DNA of 64,000 bases from Cryptomeria japonica (GCF_030272615.1 NC_081410.1:502906442-502970441), one strand, 5' to 3'; shown: positions 22,341 through 34,936, counted from the stretch's first letter. Translations and numbers: made by a program. Notes: generated by a model not told the origin, from the sequence alone.

Positions 22341-23374
22341 TTCCCATTCCTAAAAGGAAGATGTAGGAATAAATCTCAAAATGTATGGAGTCTCTAAAAG
22401 TTTCTCAAGTCGCCCCATGTTGATGTTCAGATTTTCCCCCTCCAAACTAGGCTTTCTAGGACACACTATCTAAAAGACAATCTAGGATATACTAAAGATG
22501 AATTAAGAACAAGAACTAGAGACTCAAGTATCTCCTCTAAAGGAAAAGATGTCTCCTTTAAATTTTGTTCAAAAGTATCCAAACTCAAGTCAAACTATGA
22601 AAAATGATCATTTAGATATTGAAGGAGAGGGTTGAAGTGTTCTCTCACAGCTACTACAAAAGGATCATCTTATAATATGGTGCAACATGGAAATAGGGTT
22701 ACACAAGCTTAGTAAATTAAACTAGGAAAACACCAATTTCACATACCATTACATTCAAAAGGGAAGTAAACCTAATAGACCCAATCTCAATTCTTTAGAG
22801 AAGAGGGGTGTTTATTAGATTTGGTTTTCTCTTTTGGGAGTTGAGTTGAAATTGTAATTGAATTAGAATTAAATCACAATGTTAGATCTAGGACAAATAA
22901 TGAGAAATTGACATAAAATAACAGTAACAAAATGTTCCAAATATCAAGCAGAGCTATAAACTTAGATATGAGGATTTGGAAAATAGATTGAAACTTGTGA
23001 CAGAATGTTTGGGCAAAATTGTCAGGATTGGGGGGTGAACCATCTTGGTCCTCTGAATATTGGGGGCAAACAAACTTGATGTTTTCCAGATCAAGATGAC
23101 ACATAGAATCCATTATCAAAAGATTGTCAAAAAATATTGATATCGAGCAAGGGAAACAGTCCTGGTCCTCCACTTTTTGTGCCTTCAAAAGTTGAGTCTA
23201 ATTATTGTTGTCTACTCTACTGGATTCCTTGCTTGCAACTCTTGAGACAATTCCTTGCACATAGAATGACAAAAGTAGGTTTGTTGATGGTGGTTTGACT
23301 TAGGTCAAACCCTAGTTTAGGAATTAAACTTGAAATTGAAATAATTGTTCAAAATGGAATTGAATTGAAGTAGA
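22341..23374. other. Non-coding DNA between A and solo LTR J
   Basis: No gene is recognised. It may continue the internal leader of element K interrupted at 10402, but nothing here proves that. Confidence 0.4.
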
Positions 23375-24410
23375 TGTTGGTATTTTGGTATGGTTTTGTC
23401 ATTGATGTCAACACCTACTAAACACTTATCAACTCTGGCACTTTGGAGAATCAACAACATTCACCGGCAAGCAAGTGACTTATGCATAGTCACTGGTATC
23501 TGGTACACCGACATGATATAATGATCATCGACACTTGGAATGATATGGAAATCACTTGATTATGTTGAAGACATAGTTTGGACACTTTGTATTGAAGGTT
23601 TGTTAATTGGCATATTCATATTTGCATATTTTCTGTTACCGGTAAATAGGTCTAGGTTACACCGGTAGGTTTATCTTTTCCAAATCAGCATGGCATGCTA
23701 TGGAGATGACTTATTATTGTTGTAAATGCATTAAGCCAACATGGTGAATTGGTTATTGCATTGGGCATTAATTGATTTGTAAATTAATTTTATTGTATTA
23801 TCCTTTAGAGATGACCTACTAAAATTGGTCTTAGGGTATGGTATAAATGTAAGATCTTATTTGTAAGATCAAGTGTGGAATGCAAAAAAGGATTGTGTGA
23901 AGGTATATGCGAGAATAAGCAAAGTTATACACGCAGACATCATTTGAAGTTGAAGGAGGGTTTTTGTGAAGACAATCAGAACCACATCGATACCGAATCC
24001 AACATATGAAGATGCTATTTTGAGCAGTACATTCTTATTGGATTTAACCATCCAATTGTAGTCAGTGTGACTCCTATTTGTGTTTGAGCAGTGAGCTCTA
24101 GTGCAGACCCCATTTGTATACACTTACTATTTGTAGTAGTATCATCTGATTGTGGGTAAGGTTTCCCACTATGGTTTTTCCCCTTATAGGGTTTCCACGT
24201 ACAAATATTGGTGTTATGTGTTATGGATGACTTTGTCTTTTTGTTTGATGCATTAATCTTACTGGTATTACAATTATCTGATAAAATTGTCCACCGGTAT
24301 AATAGACTGTTTCATTGGTATTAAGCAGAAAGTTGATTAAGTTGTTTTTGGTTTAAATTCATTTGACAACTGATTCACCCCTCCCTCTCAGTTGTCTCTG
24401 GGACCTAACA
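23375..24410 (+). mobile_element. Solo LTR J with perfect target duplication GTAGA
   Basis: A 1036-bp LTR starting TGTTGGTATTTTGG and ending TCTGGGACCTAACA, flanked by GTAGA at 23370-23374 and GTAGA at 24411-24415. The sequence belongs with the LTRs of copia element E and pol-less element B. The U-rich-loop hairpin is at 24171-24198. The U5 stem is the best in the window: GACAACTGA (24365-24373) with TCAGTTGTC (24388-24396), nine perfect pairs. No internal sequence remains. Confidence 0.92.
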
Positions 24411-24415
24411 GTAGA

Positions 24416-25359
24416 ATGCTTTCCTTTTGAGGGAATGGCTAGATCTAATATGAAAATGCTTGAAATTGAACTTGATATCTTGATGAAGCTTGCTTAAATC
24501 CTCACACAAGGGTTTAGGATGTCATGTAGAATGACTTCATAGAATGTTGATCATGAATTATTGAACTTGACTTGAGTTCTCCTTCAATGCTTGATTGGCT
24601 GTTCACTTAGGCTTGAATTTTTTAGAGTGTAATTGATTTCCAAATTGAGAAATCTCATCTAGTTATGTTTCTCCAAAAGTTACCAAATTTGAGGCCCTTT
24701 TAACCTAGTGTGCATTAAGTGTTTGAATTTTTGGAGTAGGCCAACATGGAGCCAAATTTCCCTCCCATTAGAGGTGACCATTGAGGGATCCTATTTTGGT
24801 TACTGATTGGGAGGACCAAGCCAGTCAAGAAATCCTAGTGCTAAGCCAATACTAGGGCATCCTAGTCTTGTTAATTAGGACTCAAAATTGAACAAAGGCA
24901 AGAGGAAGAGTTGAAGCAGAATTGAAGAGGGCGAGTAGAATCAAAGTGGGCAATGAGCAATGAAGGCTAGAACACCAAAGTGAGGATGAAATTATATAAG
25001 GATACAATTTATGATGCTACATTTAGCCTCCACTTTAGTGGGAGTATGAGCCTATGCCCATACTCATGGTAAAGTACAAAGTTGCATTGGAAAACTTTAA
25101 TCAAGATACCAAAGAAACAAGATACACAAAGCCCCCATGGACTTAGGATCTTATCAATCTAATATTGAGATAAAAGGAGCAACACATGAAGAAGATGGAA
25201 AGAGCATGATTAAACTTGGCCTAGTAGGACTTGTACTATGAGTCACATTAGATTGAAAATTTTGAAATCGATAATCAGTGCAAAATATTACAAAGAAAAA
25301 GGCTTAGTTTGCAAAATAATCTAAACAATGAATTGAATTAAATACAAAATAGGTATTGT
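24416..25359. other. Non-coding DNA between J and element C
   Basis: No coding frame or RNA gene is seen. It contains a small hairpin, 'gagtatgagcctatgcccatactc', at about 25041-25064. It ends at the presumed target duplication of element C, ATTGT (25355-25359). Confidence 0.4.
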
Positions 25360-26472
25360 TGTTACTACTTATCAAGTTGCCATTAGTTTTATATTCAAAG
25401 TTATTCTATATGCTCTAGTCGGTTATCTCTACCAAGATATTCAGTCGGTATGAATAGTCTAGTCAATCATTGAAGAAAGTAGTCTCAGAACGTAGTATAC
25501 ACCGAGCTGTCTACCGAGTATCATTTCATGTCTACCGAGCAGCAAAGATGACACATCGAGTTGTTATACACTGAGTGAAACGTGTTACCAGATTCATTGA
25601 ACCTGGACATACATATGAAAACATGTTACAAGATCGAGGAACATCTAACCATTATCACATTGGAAATTGCACGTAAAAACCAATGAAATATCTTGCATGG
25701 TTATTCATTCGATAAATCATATTTTTAAGATCGAAGCAATGAATGAATCACCAAGATAAGAGATCTATTTATACAGCATGAGTTAAGAATTAACCAGGTG
25801 TGTGCACGAGTGTAAGAAGACTATTACAGAGACACAGAGGTTATCGAGAAGGTTTTCAGAGAACAGTTAAAGAACAGAGTAAACAAAAGGGTTTACTGAG
25901 TTACTATATGGGTTACCGAGGTATGCTATAAGCAAGGTAATCATATTATGAGCACATAGAATCTGCTATAACATTCTAGATGTAAAGTTGCAGATATTTG
26001 TAATGATTTTATTGTAATATTTTGAAGTTGTAAGAGAAACCTTAAACAGGGTAAAAGACTCTAATCAAGTCTATAAATTGTAAATCCTCTAACCAAGTGC
26101 AGTATTTAGTTTAAGTGCTGTAAAATCCTTTAGCAAGGTAGATCTAATAGATATTGATACTCCTAATAGGGTAAGCTATCAGAAATAGCTAAACATGTAG
26201 CTCTAACCGAGCACTCTTTATTATTGTAGTAGTGAAGTTGTGGGTGCCATCCCCATCACAGTTTTTCTCTCTAACCAAGAGTTTCTGCGTAACCAAAATA
26301 TGTGTTATGGAGTAAATCATGTATGATTGTTATCTATTTGTTTTATCTTTATATTATGTTACTGCACTATTTGGTTTATGCATAATAGTAAAGTTCTTAT
26401 TAAAGAAAAGTTTTGAAGTATTGATTCAACCCTCCCCTCTCAGTACATTAGCTTTCCATATTGGGCCTAACA
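25360..26472 (+). repeat. Element C 5' LTR (1113 bp)
   Basis: Starts TGTTACTACTTATCAAG and ends TATTGGGCCTAACA. The U-rich-loop hairpin at about 26259-26288 has inner arms CTCT/AGAG in place of the CCC/GGG of other families. The U5 stem GTATTGA/TCAGTAC is at 26418-26424 and 26440-26446. A 'cctaacAGGGTA'-type repeat array lies at about 26040-26215. Confidence 0.88.
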
Positions 26473-26474
26473 AT

Positions 26475-26486
26475 TGGTATCAAAGC
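26475..26486 (+). other. Primer binding site of element C
   Basis: TGGTATCAAAGC follows the LTR by two bases and differs by one transition from the initiator-Met tRNA site. Confidence 0.8.
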
Positions 26487-26534
26487 TTCAATCTTGAAAA
26501 AAGGTTTAACTGCCTAAAGAGAAAGATCTTATCA

Positions 26535-27887
26535 ATGGAAGGCTATAAACAATCTCAGAGGATTGTGTATCTGCAAGAAGAACTGGATCATGCTAATCAA
26601 GTGATTGTAGACATGCACAGGCAAATGCAAAAATCTCTAAAAGTGAGAAGAAGATTATCTGATGATTTGTAGGACTCTCAAGAGTTAGTGGAACAAATTG
26701 AGACATCATCTAAGAATAGAATATCTGAAGAAACTGAAGAAATGATTGGAGTATTGAAAGAAAAGAACAAAGCACTGGCTGATCAACTGAAAGCAATGAA
26801 AAGAGAACATGAACATTTCAGCACACAGATGACTGAAAATATTGATGCATTGAGGACAACTGAGGATAAAGTAAGAGATATAGAAAGAGAAAAACAACAA
26901 ATTGAAGTCTTAGTATCTGATAAGAATGATGAAATCACAAGGTTGACTGGAATTCAACAAAATCTGTCAGATCAACTAGGCTATGCACATCATGAAGCAA
27001 TTCTAAAAAATGATGAGAATCAAGCATCGAAACTTGAAGTATCAAGGTTGACCGATGAACTTGAATCAGAGAAGAAATCCAAAGAAACACTGAAGAAGAG
27101 TTATGAAGCATCAAAGATGTTGGATGAGCAACTGAATACAAGAAGACCCAACAAGGATGTATGACTCGGTTACAAAGGAAAAAACTCTACCAAGAAGGGA
27201 ATTCATACTACTGAGAGAGGAGAATCATCAAAGCAAGCTGGAAACAAGAATAACATCAAAAGAAAGAAGCCTATTTGCAACTACTGTGGAAATCAAGGTC
27301 ACACTGCCAACATGTACCAAATCAAAAAAGGTAAGCAACCGAATGTCACTAAGTCCAATGGTTATTGTTACAATTACAATAAATATGGTCACACATCTAA
27401 TCAATGTAGGACAAAGTCTGTTAACAATTATCAAAAGGCAATATTCAAAGGGTTTTGTAAAAACTGCAATAGATATGGGCATAGTACCAAGAAGTGTTGG
27501 TTTAAGCAAAAGAACTATATGTGGTATGCACACCGAGCAAATGCTAGAGGTTACTGAACTCACATAGATCCTTACCAACAGTACTTTGCAGTACCATGGG
27601 ATTACAATACAAGGATATGGTGTGAATGTTGTGGAAGATATGGACATATAAGTGCCAACTATTTAATAAGGTTTGGAATGAACAACCGAAGATCATGGAG
27701 AAATCCTAGTATGGCATGTTTTCATTGTCACAAAGTTGGACACTTGGCTGGAGATTGCAGAGATCAACCTAGAAAAGACACTAAAGAAATAAAAGACAAA
27801 TTAAAGATGATTTGGAAAAAGAAGGAAATTGTGTCAAATGAAGTAAGTACCTTACCTACCGAGTTAGGTGCACCTATTCCAAATTAA
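26535..27887 (+). pseudogene. Element C ORF1: coiled-coil, five CCHC knuckles (Gag-like)
   Basis: A single frame of about 451 codons from ATG 26535 with three stops (26670, 27162, 27555) and no frameshift. The first 210 residues are a long charged coiled coil ('KNKALADQLKAMKREHEHF'). Five knuckles follow: CNYCGNQGHTANM (last Cys lost), CYNYNKYGHTSNQC (second Cys to Tyr), CKNCNRYGHSTKKC, CECCGRYGHISANY (last Cys to Tyr) and CFHCHKVGHLAGDC. Two remain intact. The layout matches ORF1 of B and D, and it is probably the Gag-like RNA-binding protein of the family. Confidence 0.78.
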
Positions 27888-28443
27888 TCGGTAAAGGTAT
27901 GAAGGGACTGCATTATCTCAAGGTTAAATCTTAACAATTCCTATTTTATTATTATGTACTTAATTCAAAATTTGCATAATTAAAGATATAATAGTAAAGT
28001 TTGAAATTCTATCAAAGTCCTTTAAAGCACTATACAGGAAAACTGTCAAATCGGTGAATAAAGGAAACCTGTCTAGTTTGTGAATGAAGGAAGTTTGGTT
28101 ACTTAGTTAAAGCGGAAAAAGGAAAGAAAGTTAAAGTGAACTAAGAGCATTTAATGTTTTTGACCTAACCCGCACGGAGCCCGATAAGGTATAATGTGTA
28201 ATTAAAAGCATTTTCACGGTCATTTTCACTTACCAAGTTTTCAAGAGAGCAGAGCAAAGTGAATCCAAGGCGATCAAAACCTCCTACAAAGCAAATTCAA
28301 GGTATTTACATCAATCTCAATGCATTGTTAAGTTGGTTTACCGATCTTATCTAGTTGCCATTATCTGCTAAGTATAAAGCGTCTGTCGTTTGAAAATCCT
28401 GAAACCCTAAGGATTCTTTGTTAGCTTTTATCTGAAATCTATA
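27888..28443 (+). other. Inter-ORF spacer of element C
   Basis: A 556-bp spacer between ORF1 and ORF2 without a readable frame. In the same position B has about 310 bp and D about 450 bp. Confidence 0.55.
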
Positions 28444-31400
28444 ATGGCACCTAAGATCCAAGATCCCATTGTTGTCAAGAATGTAGAGAAGCCCTCACTA
28501 AAATACTCTTTGGCTCCCAAAGTTGCATCTGAACCAAATGACAAAACCGCTTTTTCACTCATCCCAGATAGAGTGTTGTTAGTCGAAGATGTGAGATTCT
28601 TCACCAAATGTCATGTTGAAGAACTCGGTCATGTTGAAATTAAAGACACCTATGATGAACTGTGCATAGATGGTAAATTGAATAGCAAGTATGAACACAT
28701 CAAGATCAAGGGATTAACTGAAGCCCTAACCTATCACTGTGTGTTCAAACCCCAGTGGGTTAAGTTTGCCCTGAGCAGAGTTCATGATGATTTCATGTGG
28801 CTAGAAGAACAACCATTTAAGATTACCAAGGAGATCATTCATCTGATTACTAGTTACCCCATTTATGATCATGCCCGAGCCCAAAAGATGATATCACAGA
28901 AGGAATTGATCAGTTTAACCGGAGTGGAATCAGATTGTAGAGGATTGAAACTGAATAATGTCACTGATGAAGAACTAAAATTTGCCATAAGAGTAATGGG
29001 TTACTGTTTCTTCCAATCAGTAAGGGAAAATAGCGTACCCTGTGCAGTAGTAGACTTGGCATACAAAATTGTGAAAAAGGGAATGAAAATTGATCTATGT
29101 GAGGTATTGCTAAAGAACCTGTTTCAGAATTTGAATACAATCAGGAAGCCGAAGAGAAACAACTCAGCTAATACACTAAAGTTTGGATCATTACTTGTAT
29201 GCATGTTTTTCTATTTTGAAAAATTCTTTCCATCAATCGGTAAATTTGTTTGGGAACTACACCGACCAATCAACCATCAGATAAATGACTTCATCAAGAA
29301 GTTAGGAGATAATTTCAATGATATTATGGATGACTACTTCAGAAAATTTCAAGAGAAAATGCATAACAGGTCCAGATTCCACCCCATCTAGTGGAGAAAT
29401 ACAAAAATGACATATGCTTTGAAGTTGACATTGATTACTGTTATGTGAATGATGTGGAACCAAGAACTCAATATTTGTCACCTATGGGATATGAGATTGA
29501 TTTTGACATCACACAACAACAAATTGATGCATTTCTCTCATTACCAAGGCATGCTACCGAGCTGAGGTATGGAACCTATGAGGAAGTGAAGGAAAAGGTA
29601 AAGATGAGCATTGTAGTACCCAAAGCTACAAGAAAGGCAACAAAAATGATAAAGGCATTGTCAGAGAAATTTGAAGAAGACTCTTCCTCTACACCTGTCA
29701 AAGGTACCATTGCCATTACCGAAGAGGAATCTAAAGTCCAAGAGGCAGCAATAACACTAAGCACTGAATTGCCTAAGGGTAAAGTGTTGAAGAGAAAGAA
29801 ACAGAACACATCAAAGGCCTCGCTGACTCCACCTCCAAAGCGACCTAACACAAGAGCATCTATAGCCTCACCGAGTAAGAAAACAAAGAGTGTTATTGTT
29901 CCCAAAGTAACAAAGACCTACAAGAAATCTACTCGAAGACTCATTTTGGCAAAAGAGTCTAGTGATACCGAATCAGAGGATGCAAGCAAATTTCAGATTG
30001 TCAAAAGTAAGAAGGTAAATGTACATAGTTTTGAAAAATTTTGTGCTAATCTGAAAGAATATGGAGGATTTGGTTCATTCAGATATGTAAAGTATGAAAC
30101 CAGAAATAATGATGAGAAGAGACAAATTGAAGAAGCTGTCATCTGCACACTTCTAAAATTCCAGTTAGCTCCATTGGAACTAGCAAAGTCACTTCCAAAT
30201 GAACTTTACTTGCATATTGATAATAGGTGGAAGTATGCAATGGACTCAGAGAAAAAGATCAAAGAGAGAAGTCTGGTTCATCTATTTCCTGACATGTTAG
30301 TAGCTGAAATAAAAGAACATTTGATAGCCTACAACTCAAAGTTTCTTGTCAAACAGAGAGCCTTAAAATTGATGAATGGGCTATACATTGAAGTTGAAAA
30401 TGAGACAAAAGCAAAGTGGTAGGAAATCTTTAAAATCAAGGATGTCGGTGAGCAAGCTACAATTGAAATTATTGATGTCATCGAGCAAGATCCTAATGTT
30501 ACCGAGCAAGACCTTGATGACACCATACAAATAGATGAAGATGTCATGGATATAGAGGCATGGGAACAGGAAATGATAGAAGGCAATGCATATGCAAAAC
30601 TTGTATCTAGTGAATCAGTCTTGGAACAAGTTCAACCTTATCCACCAGTCAAGCAACTTGTCTCAACCGAAATCCCTCATGACACGGATCAAGGCACCGA
30701 AGGTCTCAAGTCTACAATAGGAGAAGGTACTACTGAAGAACAGATATCTCAAGCACCTTCTAGCACTGAGAATGTTGCAACTGAGACACTGAGTACCAAG
30801 ACACCAAAGGACACTACAGAGGCTAAAGAAACTGATCAAAGTGTTGCCTCTACCGAGCAACCTACCAAGGGTCATCAAGCCTCACAAGCCATTGTCTTAG
30901 TTCCATTAGTGAAAGGTAAAGAAAAGAAGATGAAAAAGCATACTTTTAAAGTTGATTTGTCAAAACCAATAGTGTTGCCCAATGTTGATATATCAAAATT
31001 AAAGGGGAAAGCACTCATTGATTTGGGTGAACTATGCAAAGCAAAGGCCGAACAAGAGAAGCAAATGGCGATTCAAAAGAAAAATAAAGTACTTCAGAAG
31101 GTGAAAGCACTCTTAATAGATATGCTACGTGAAGCTACAGTGTCAACAGATGCAACCATCCACATTCAACTGGATGAACTCCTAACAAAGATAGAGACAT
31201 CTAGAGTAGATGCATCAGAATATTTGAGCAAGCTAAAAGACAAGGAGCTCACTACAAAAATGATAGAAGAGGTACAGAAAGCTATAGCTATTGGCAAAGT
31301 TAAACTTGTCAAATTTATTGCTGAGTTGACTCCTCAACTCAAGCACATTCTTTATTTATTTTAGAAACTCTGCACATTTTCTTTATTCATTAAAGATATT

Positions 31401-31804
31401 AAAAATAAAATAGAGGCAATTGAGAAAGAGATCACCGATCTCTCAAATACGTTGACTATAGAGCCAAATTCAGTTCAAAATTTTTATACCAAGCTACAAC
31501 AGCTCATGGCTCAATAATTGGACTTAAGAAATGAAGAACACAAGATCGGGATGGATATAATGACACTATAGACATTATTCCTTCCTCATCTTTCATCCGT
31601 CCAAGAACAGATCAACCGAGCCACCTCCCTATCTACTAAACAAGAGGGAAGCACTCTAGATGGCTTAATATCATTATTGGCTAATATTCAAGCACATAAT
31701 TCTTTAATGAACAGTGTAAAGATTGCACTCTTTGTTGCTCTCACTGAAGCACAGACCAAGTTCAAATCCATTTTTGCCCAGTTACCACCCCCGATTGGTA
31801 ATTA
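28444..31804 (+). pseudogene. Element C ORF2: large conserved protein of unknown function
   Basis: About 1120 codons, the longest and best copy of this protein. The first 315 codons (28444-29391) are open: 'RVLLVEDVRFFT', 'HVEELGHVEIK', 'LSRVHDDFMWLEE', 'ITKEIIHLITSYPIYD', 'LISLTGVESDCRG', 'RVMGYCFF', 'LKFGSLLVCMFFYFEKFFPS', 'FQEKMHNRSRF'. One frameshift at about 29388 leads into the next frame (29391-31804), with 'EPRTQYLSPMGYEID', a Lys/Arg/Pro-rich basic stretch near 29786-29950, and a helical domain 'FGSFRYVKYETRNNDEKRQI' and 'SLPNELYLHI'. An acidic Thr/Glu-rich region and C-terminal coiled coil follow. In-frame stops are at 30420, 31362 and twice near 31515-31570. No catalytic motif is seen, and it aligns end to end with ORF2 of B and D. 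Confidence 0.75.
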
Positions 31805-32207
31805 AGTTTTGATGTTTGTCAAAAAGGGGGAGTGATATGATATAGTATTAGAGGAGTAATACAGTATTGGGGGAGTGATATAGTATTCAAAGTATCAAAC
31901 AAAAGGAGTATAGTATACAGGGGGAGTATACTGAGCAGAGCAAGCAGAGTATCCAAGAGTAGTGAACTGAGTAGTGAAGGACAGTAAGCAAAGATCAAGA
32001 GCAGCACACGGAACATTAATCACCAAACATGCAAAATCAGAGTTTTGTATAGTATATCAATAAGGGGAGTATATCTGGATATATTAGTTTATTGACTATT
32101 GTACATACTGTCAGTAAAGTCAAATTTTGCAAGTATATAGATATTTGAGTTATAACTTTGACAGTAGTTTTTTGTCAAACATCTCAACTAATGTCAAAAG
32201 GGGAGAT
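31805..32207 (+). other. Element C 3' leader with array of polypurine-like tracts
   Basis: Several purine tracts precede the LTR: AAAAAGGGGGAGTG (about 31820), TGGGGGAGTG (31867), GGGGGAGTAT (31921), AAGGGGAGTAT (32062) and the primary AAAAGGGGAGAT (32196-32207), which abuts the 3' LTR. The repeats 'agtgatat.agtatt' occur between them. Confidence 0.75.
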
Positions 32208-33348
32208 TGTTACTACTTATCAAGTTGCCATTATTTTTATATTCAAAGTTATTCTATATACTCTAGTCGGTTATCTCTACCAAGATATTCAGTCGGTATG
32301 AACAGTCCAATCGGTTATTGAAGAAAGTAGTCTCAGAACATAGTATACATCGAGTTGTCTACCGAGTATCATTTCATGTCTACCGAGCAACAAAGATGAC
32401 ACATCGAGTTGTTATACACTGAGTGAAATGTGTTACCAGATTCATTGAACCTGGACAAACATATGAAAATATGTTACAAGATCGAGGAACATCTAACCGT
32501 TATCACATTGGAAATTGCATGTAAAGATTGTGTATGATTTTGAGGTCATCTAACCATTGAAATATCTTGCATGGTTATTCATTCGATAAATCATATTTGT
32601 AAGATCGAAGCAATGAATGGATCACCAATATAAGAGATCTATTTATACAGCATGAGTTAAGAATTAACCAGGTGTGTGCACGAGTGTAAGAAGACTATTA
32701 CAGAGACACAGAGGTCACCGAGAAGGTTTTCAGAGAACAGTTAAAGAATAGAGTAAATAGAAGGGTTTACCGAGTTACTATATGGGTTACCGAGGTATGC
32801 TATAAGCAAGGTAATCATATTTTGAGCACATATAATCTTCTATAACATTCTAGATGTAAAGTTGCAGATATTTGTAATGATTTTATTGTAATATTTTGAA
32901 GTTGTAAGAGAAACCTTTAACAGGGTAAAAGACTCTAATCAAGTCTATAAATTGTAAAGCCTCTAACCAGGTGCAATATTTAGTTTAAGTGTTGTAAAAT
33001 CCTTTAGCAAGGTAGATCTAATAGATCTTGATACTCCTAACAGGGTAAGCTATCAGAAATAGCTAAACATGTAGCTCTAACCGAGCACTCTTTATTATTG
33101 CAGTAGTGAAGTTGTGGCTGTCATCCCCACCGCAGTTTTTCTCTCTAACCAAGAGTTTCTGCATAACCAAAATATATGTGTTATGGAGTGAATCATGTAT
33201 GATTGTTATCTATTTGTTTTAGCTTTATATTATGTTACTGCATTATTCGATTTATGCATAACAATAAAGTTCTTATTGAAGAAAAGTTTTGAAGTACTGA
33301 TTCACCCCTCCCCTCTCAGTACATTAGCTTTCCATATTGGGCCTAACA
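32208..33348 (+). repeat. Element C 3' LTR (1141 bp)
   Basis: Carries the U-rich-loop hairpin with perfect GCAG/CTGC outer arms (33132-33162). The U5 stem GTACTGA/TCAGTAC is at 33294-33300 and 33316-33322. It is longer than the 5' LTR because of extra sequence near 32525-32552. Confidence 0.88.
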
Positions 33349-33841
33349 ATTGCAACATGAACCAAACATGTCATGGTGTGCGATCAATGAGTACAAACTA
33401 ATTCTCATGGTCTGTGCACGAAGTGTAACATTAAGCAGAGTGTATGCCCGCATGTTAAAGAGATTGTGCATTCCTTATTGGGAACAATTGCTTTAGGTAG
33501 CATACATACATTCAAAAGACAAGAACATTGCCACAATGAGATGCCCCCAAGAAAGGAAAAATCAAAGAACAATTCTCACTAAACATATAGGAAAAAGCAC
33601 ATAAGGGATCCACTATCTAGGGTCAATATGCACTTCTGATAAATAATATATAAAAAATAATGGCATTGAATTGATCTCATCCACCAAAGGTAGTGGAACT
33701 AAAATCACAATGGATGAAGAGAACATAAGATGAACAAATAAATTTCTTTTTGATTCAACATGGAAGAGACCAAAAAGAGACCTCAACACTTTTCATCATC
33801 CCCAAGTAGACAACATTGAGTCATATTTACAAACAATAGCA
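33349..33841. other. Non-coding DNA between elements C and E
   Basis: No coding frame recognised. It is flanked by the target duplications of C (33349-33353) and E (33837-33841). It may belong to the same old host element as the gypsy relic at 40513-42042; this is not shown. Confidence 0.35.
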
Positions 33842-34924
33842 TGTTAGGACCCAGAAGGCAACTGAGAGGGGGGGGGGCTGAATCAGTTGACTATGAATTT
33901 CAACCCAAATACAAATTATTCAAACTTGATACTTAATATCGGAAAACCAAACTTAATTCCGATTAATAGATTAATAGTTAATATCAATACCAATGAAACT
34001 TAATGCATGAAACAAAAAGAGAAACAACATCCACAACACATAACACTGAGATTTTAACATGGAAACCCTGTAAAGGGAAAAACCACAGTGGGAAACCTTA
34101 CCCACAATTAGATGATACTACTGCAGGTAGTATATGTATACAAATGGGGTCTGCACATGCAGAAAGGCCAACCGTCTAGAGAACACTGCTCAAATGGGAG
34201 TCACAATGACTACAATAGGATAGTTAAATCCTAGAATAATGTATTGCTCAAAATAGCATCTCCAATGCTGGATTCAGTACCGGTTAAGCTCTGATAATCA
34301 CCTTCAAACCTTTCTTGAACCTTCTCTATGGTATGCTCATATGATCTTCAATATTCGCACATACCATGTTACAATACCATAACCTTACATACCATATCCC
34401 ATCTCCTTACATCTCATCAATTGAGATCTTACATATATACAAAACCTAAGACCAAATGTGTAGGTCGGCCCACTAAGAATATTACAATAAAATCAATTAT
34501 AAACAAGTTAAGATGCGATGCATCATTTCAATTCAATACATTTACAACAATATCCAATCAATAAATCATCTCCATAACATGTCATGCTGATCTGAAATAG
34601 ATAATGCACACTGGTCCATATCTTAGACCAATTTGTCGGTAACAGCAAATATGTCAACCCAATTAGACCATTAACCAAAATACCAAAACCAAGTATCTAA
34701 ACCATGTCTCTGACATAACCAAGTGATCTCCGGATGATAACAAGTCATCCTCAGTGCCGATGAACAATATAACATGTTGGTGAACAATATACTGGTGACT
34801 CTGCATAAGCCATTGAACATGTCGGTGAGCACAATGTGCTGATTCAACATAACCAAAAATATCCAGAAGGATAAGTGTTGATATCAATGACAAAACTAAT
34901 GCAACACATTCATAAATACCAACA
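33842..34924 (-). repeat. Element E 3' LTR (1083 bp)
   Basis: On the plus strand TGTTAGGACCC...AATACCAACA. U5 stem CAACTGA/TCAGTTG (33859-33865, 33883-33889) is perfect. The U-rich-loop hairpin is at 34059-34086. Confidence 0.88.
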
Positions 34925-34936
34925 GTCTCCCCCTTT
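34925..34936 (-). other. Polypurine tract of element E
   Basis: Minus-strand AAAGGGGGAGAC abuts the 3' LTR. It is preceded by 'accatcaatgcc', the same context as in B, F and G. Another purine-rich tract of this kind, minus-strand AAAGGGGGAGAG, lies at about 35122-35133. Confidence 0.85.

Larger units (their letters stand above)
25360..33348 (+). mobile_element. Element C: two-LTR pol-less retrotransposon
   Basis: The best-preserved member of the pol-less family, 7989 bp. 5' LTR 25360-26472, primer site 26475-26486, ORF1 26535-27887, ORF2 28444-31804, polypurine tract 32196-32207, 3' LTR 32208-33348. The flanks ATTGT (25355-25359) and ATTGC (33349-33353) differ by one transition, so this is a single insertion with both ends present. 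No protease, integrase, reverse transcriptase or RNase H motif is found across the 5.7-kb interior. The LTRs are close to each other by eye apart from a 26-28 bp indel near 32525. The LTR type resembles those of D, F and A. Confidence 0.9.

Noticed and set aside
26319-26534. Upstream extension of element C ORF1 into the LTR
   Set aside because: The frame is open by chance through U5 and the primer site. The first ATG after the primer site that starts the coiled coil (26535) is the likelier start.
34328-34564. Frame repeated at 39958-40194, looking like a conserved small gene
   Set aside because: It is conserved only because both copies lie in the two LTRs of element E; the similarity is LTR identity.
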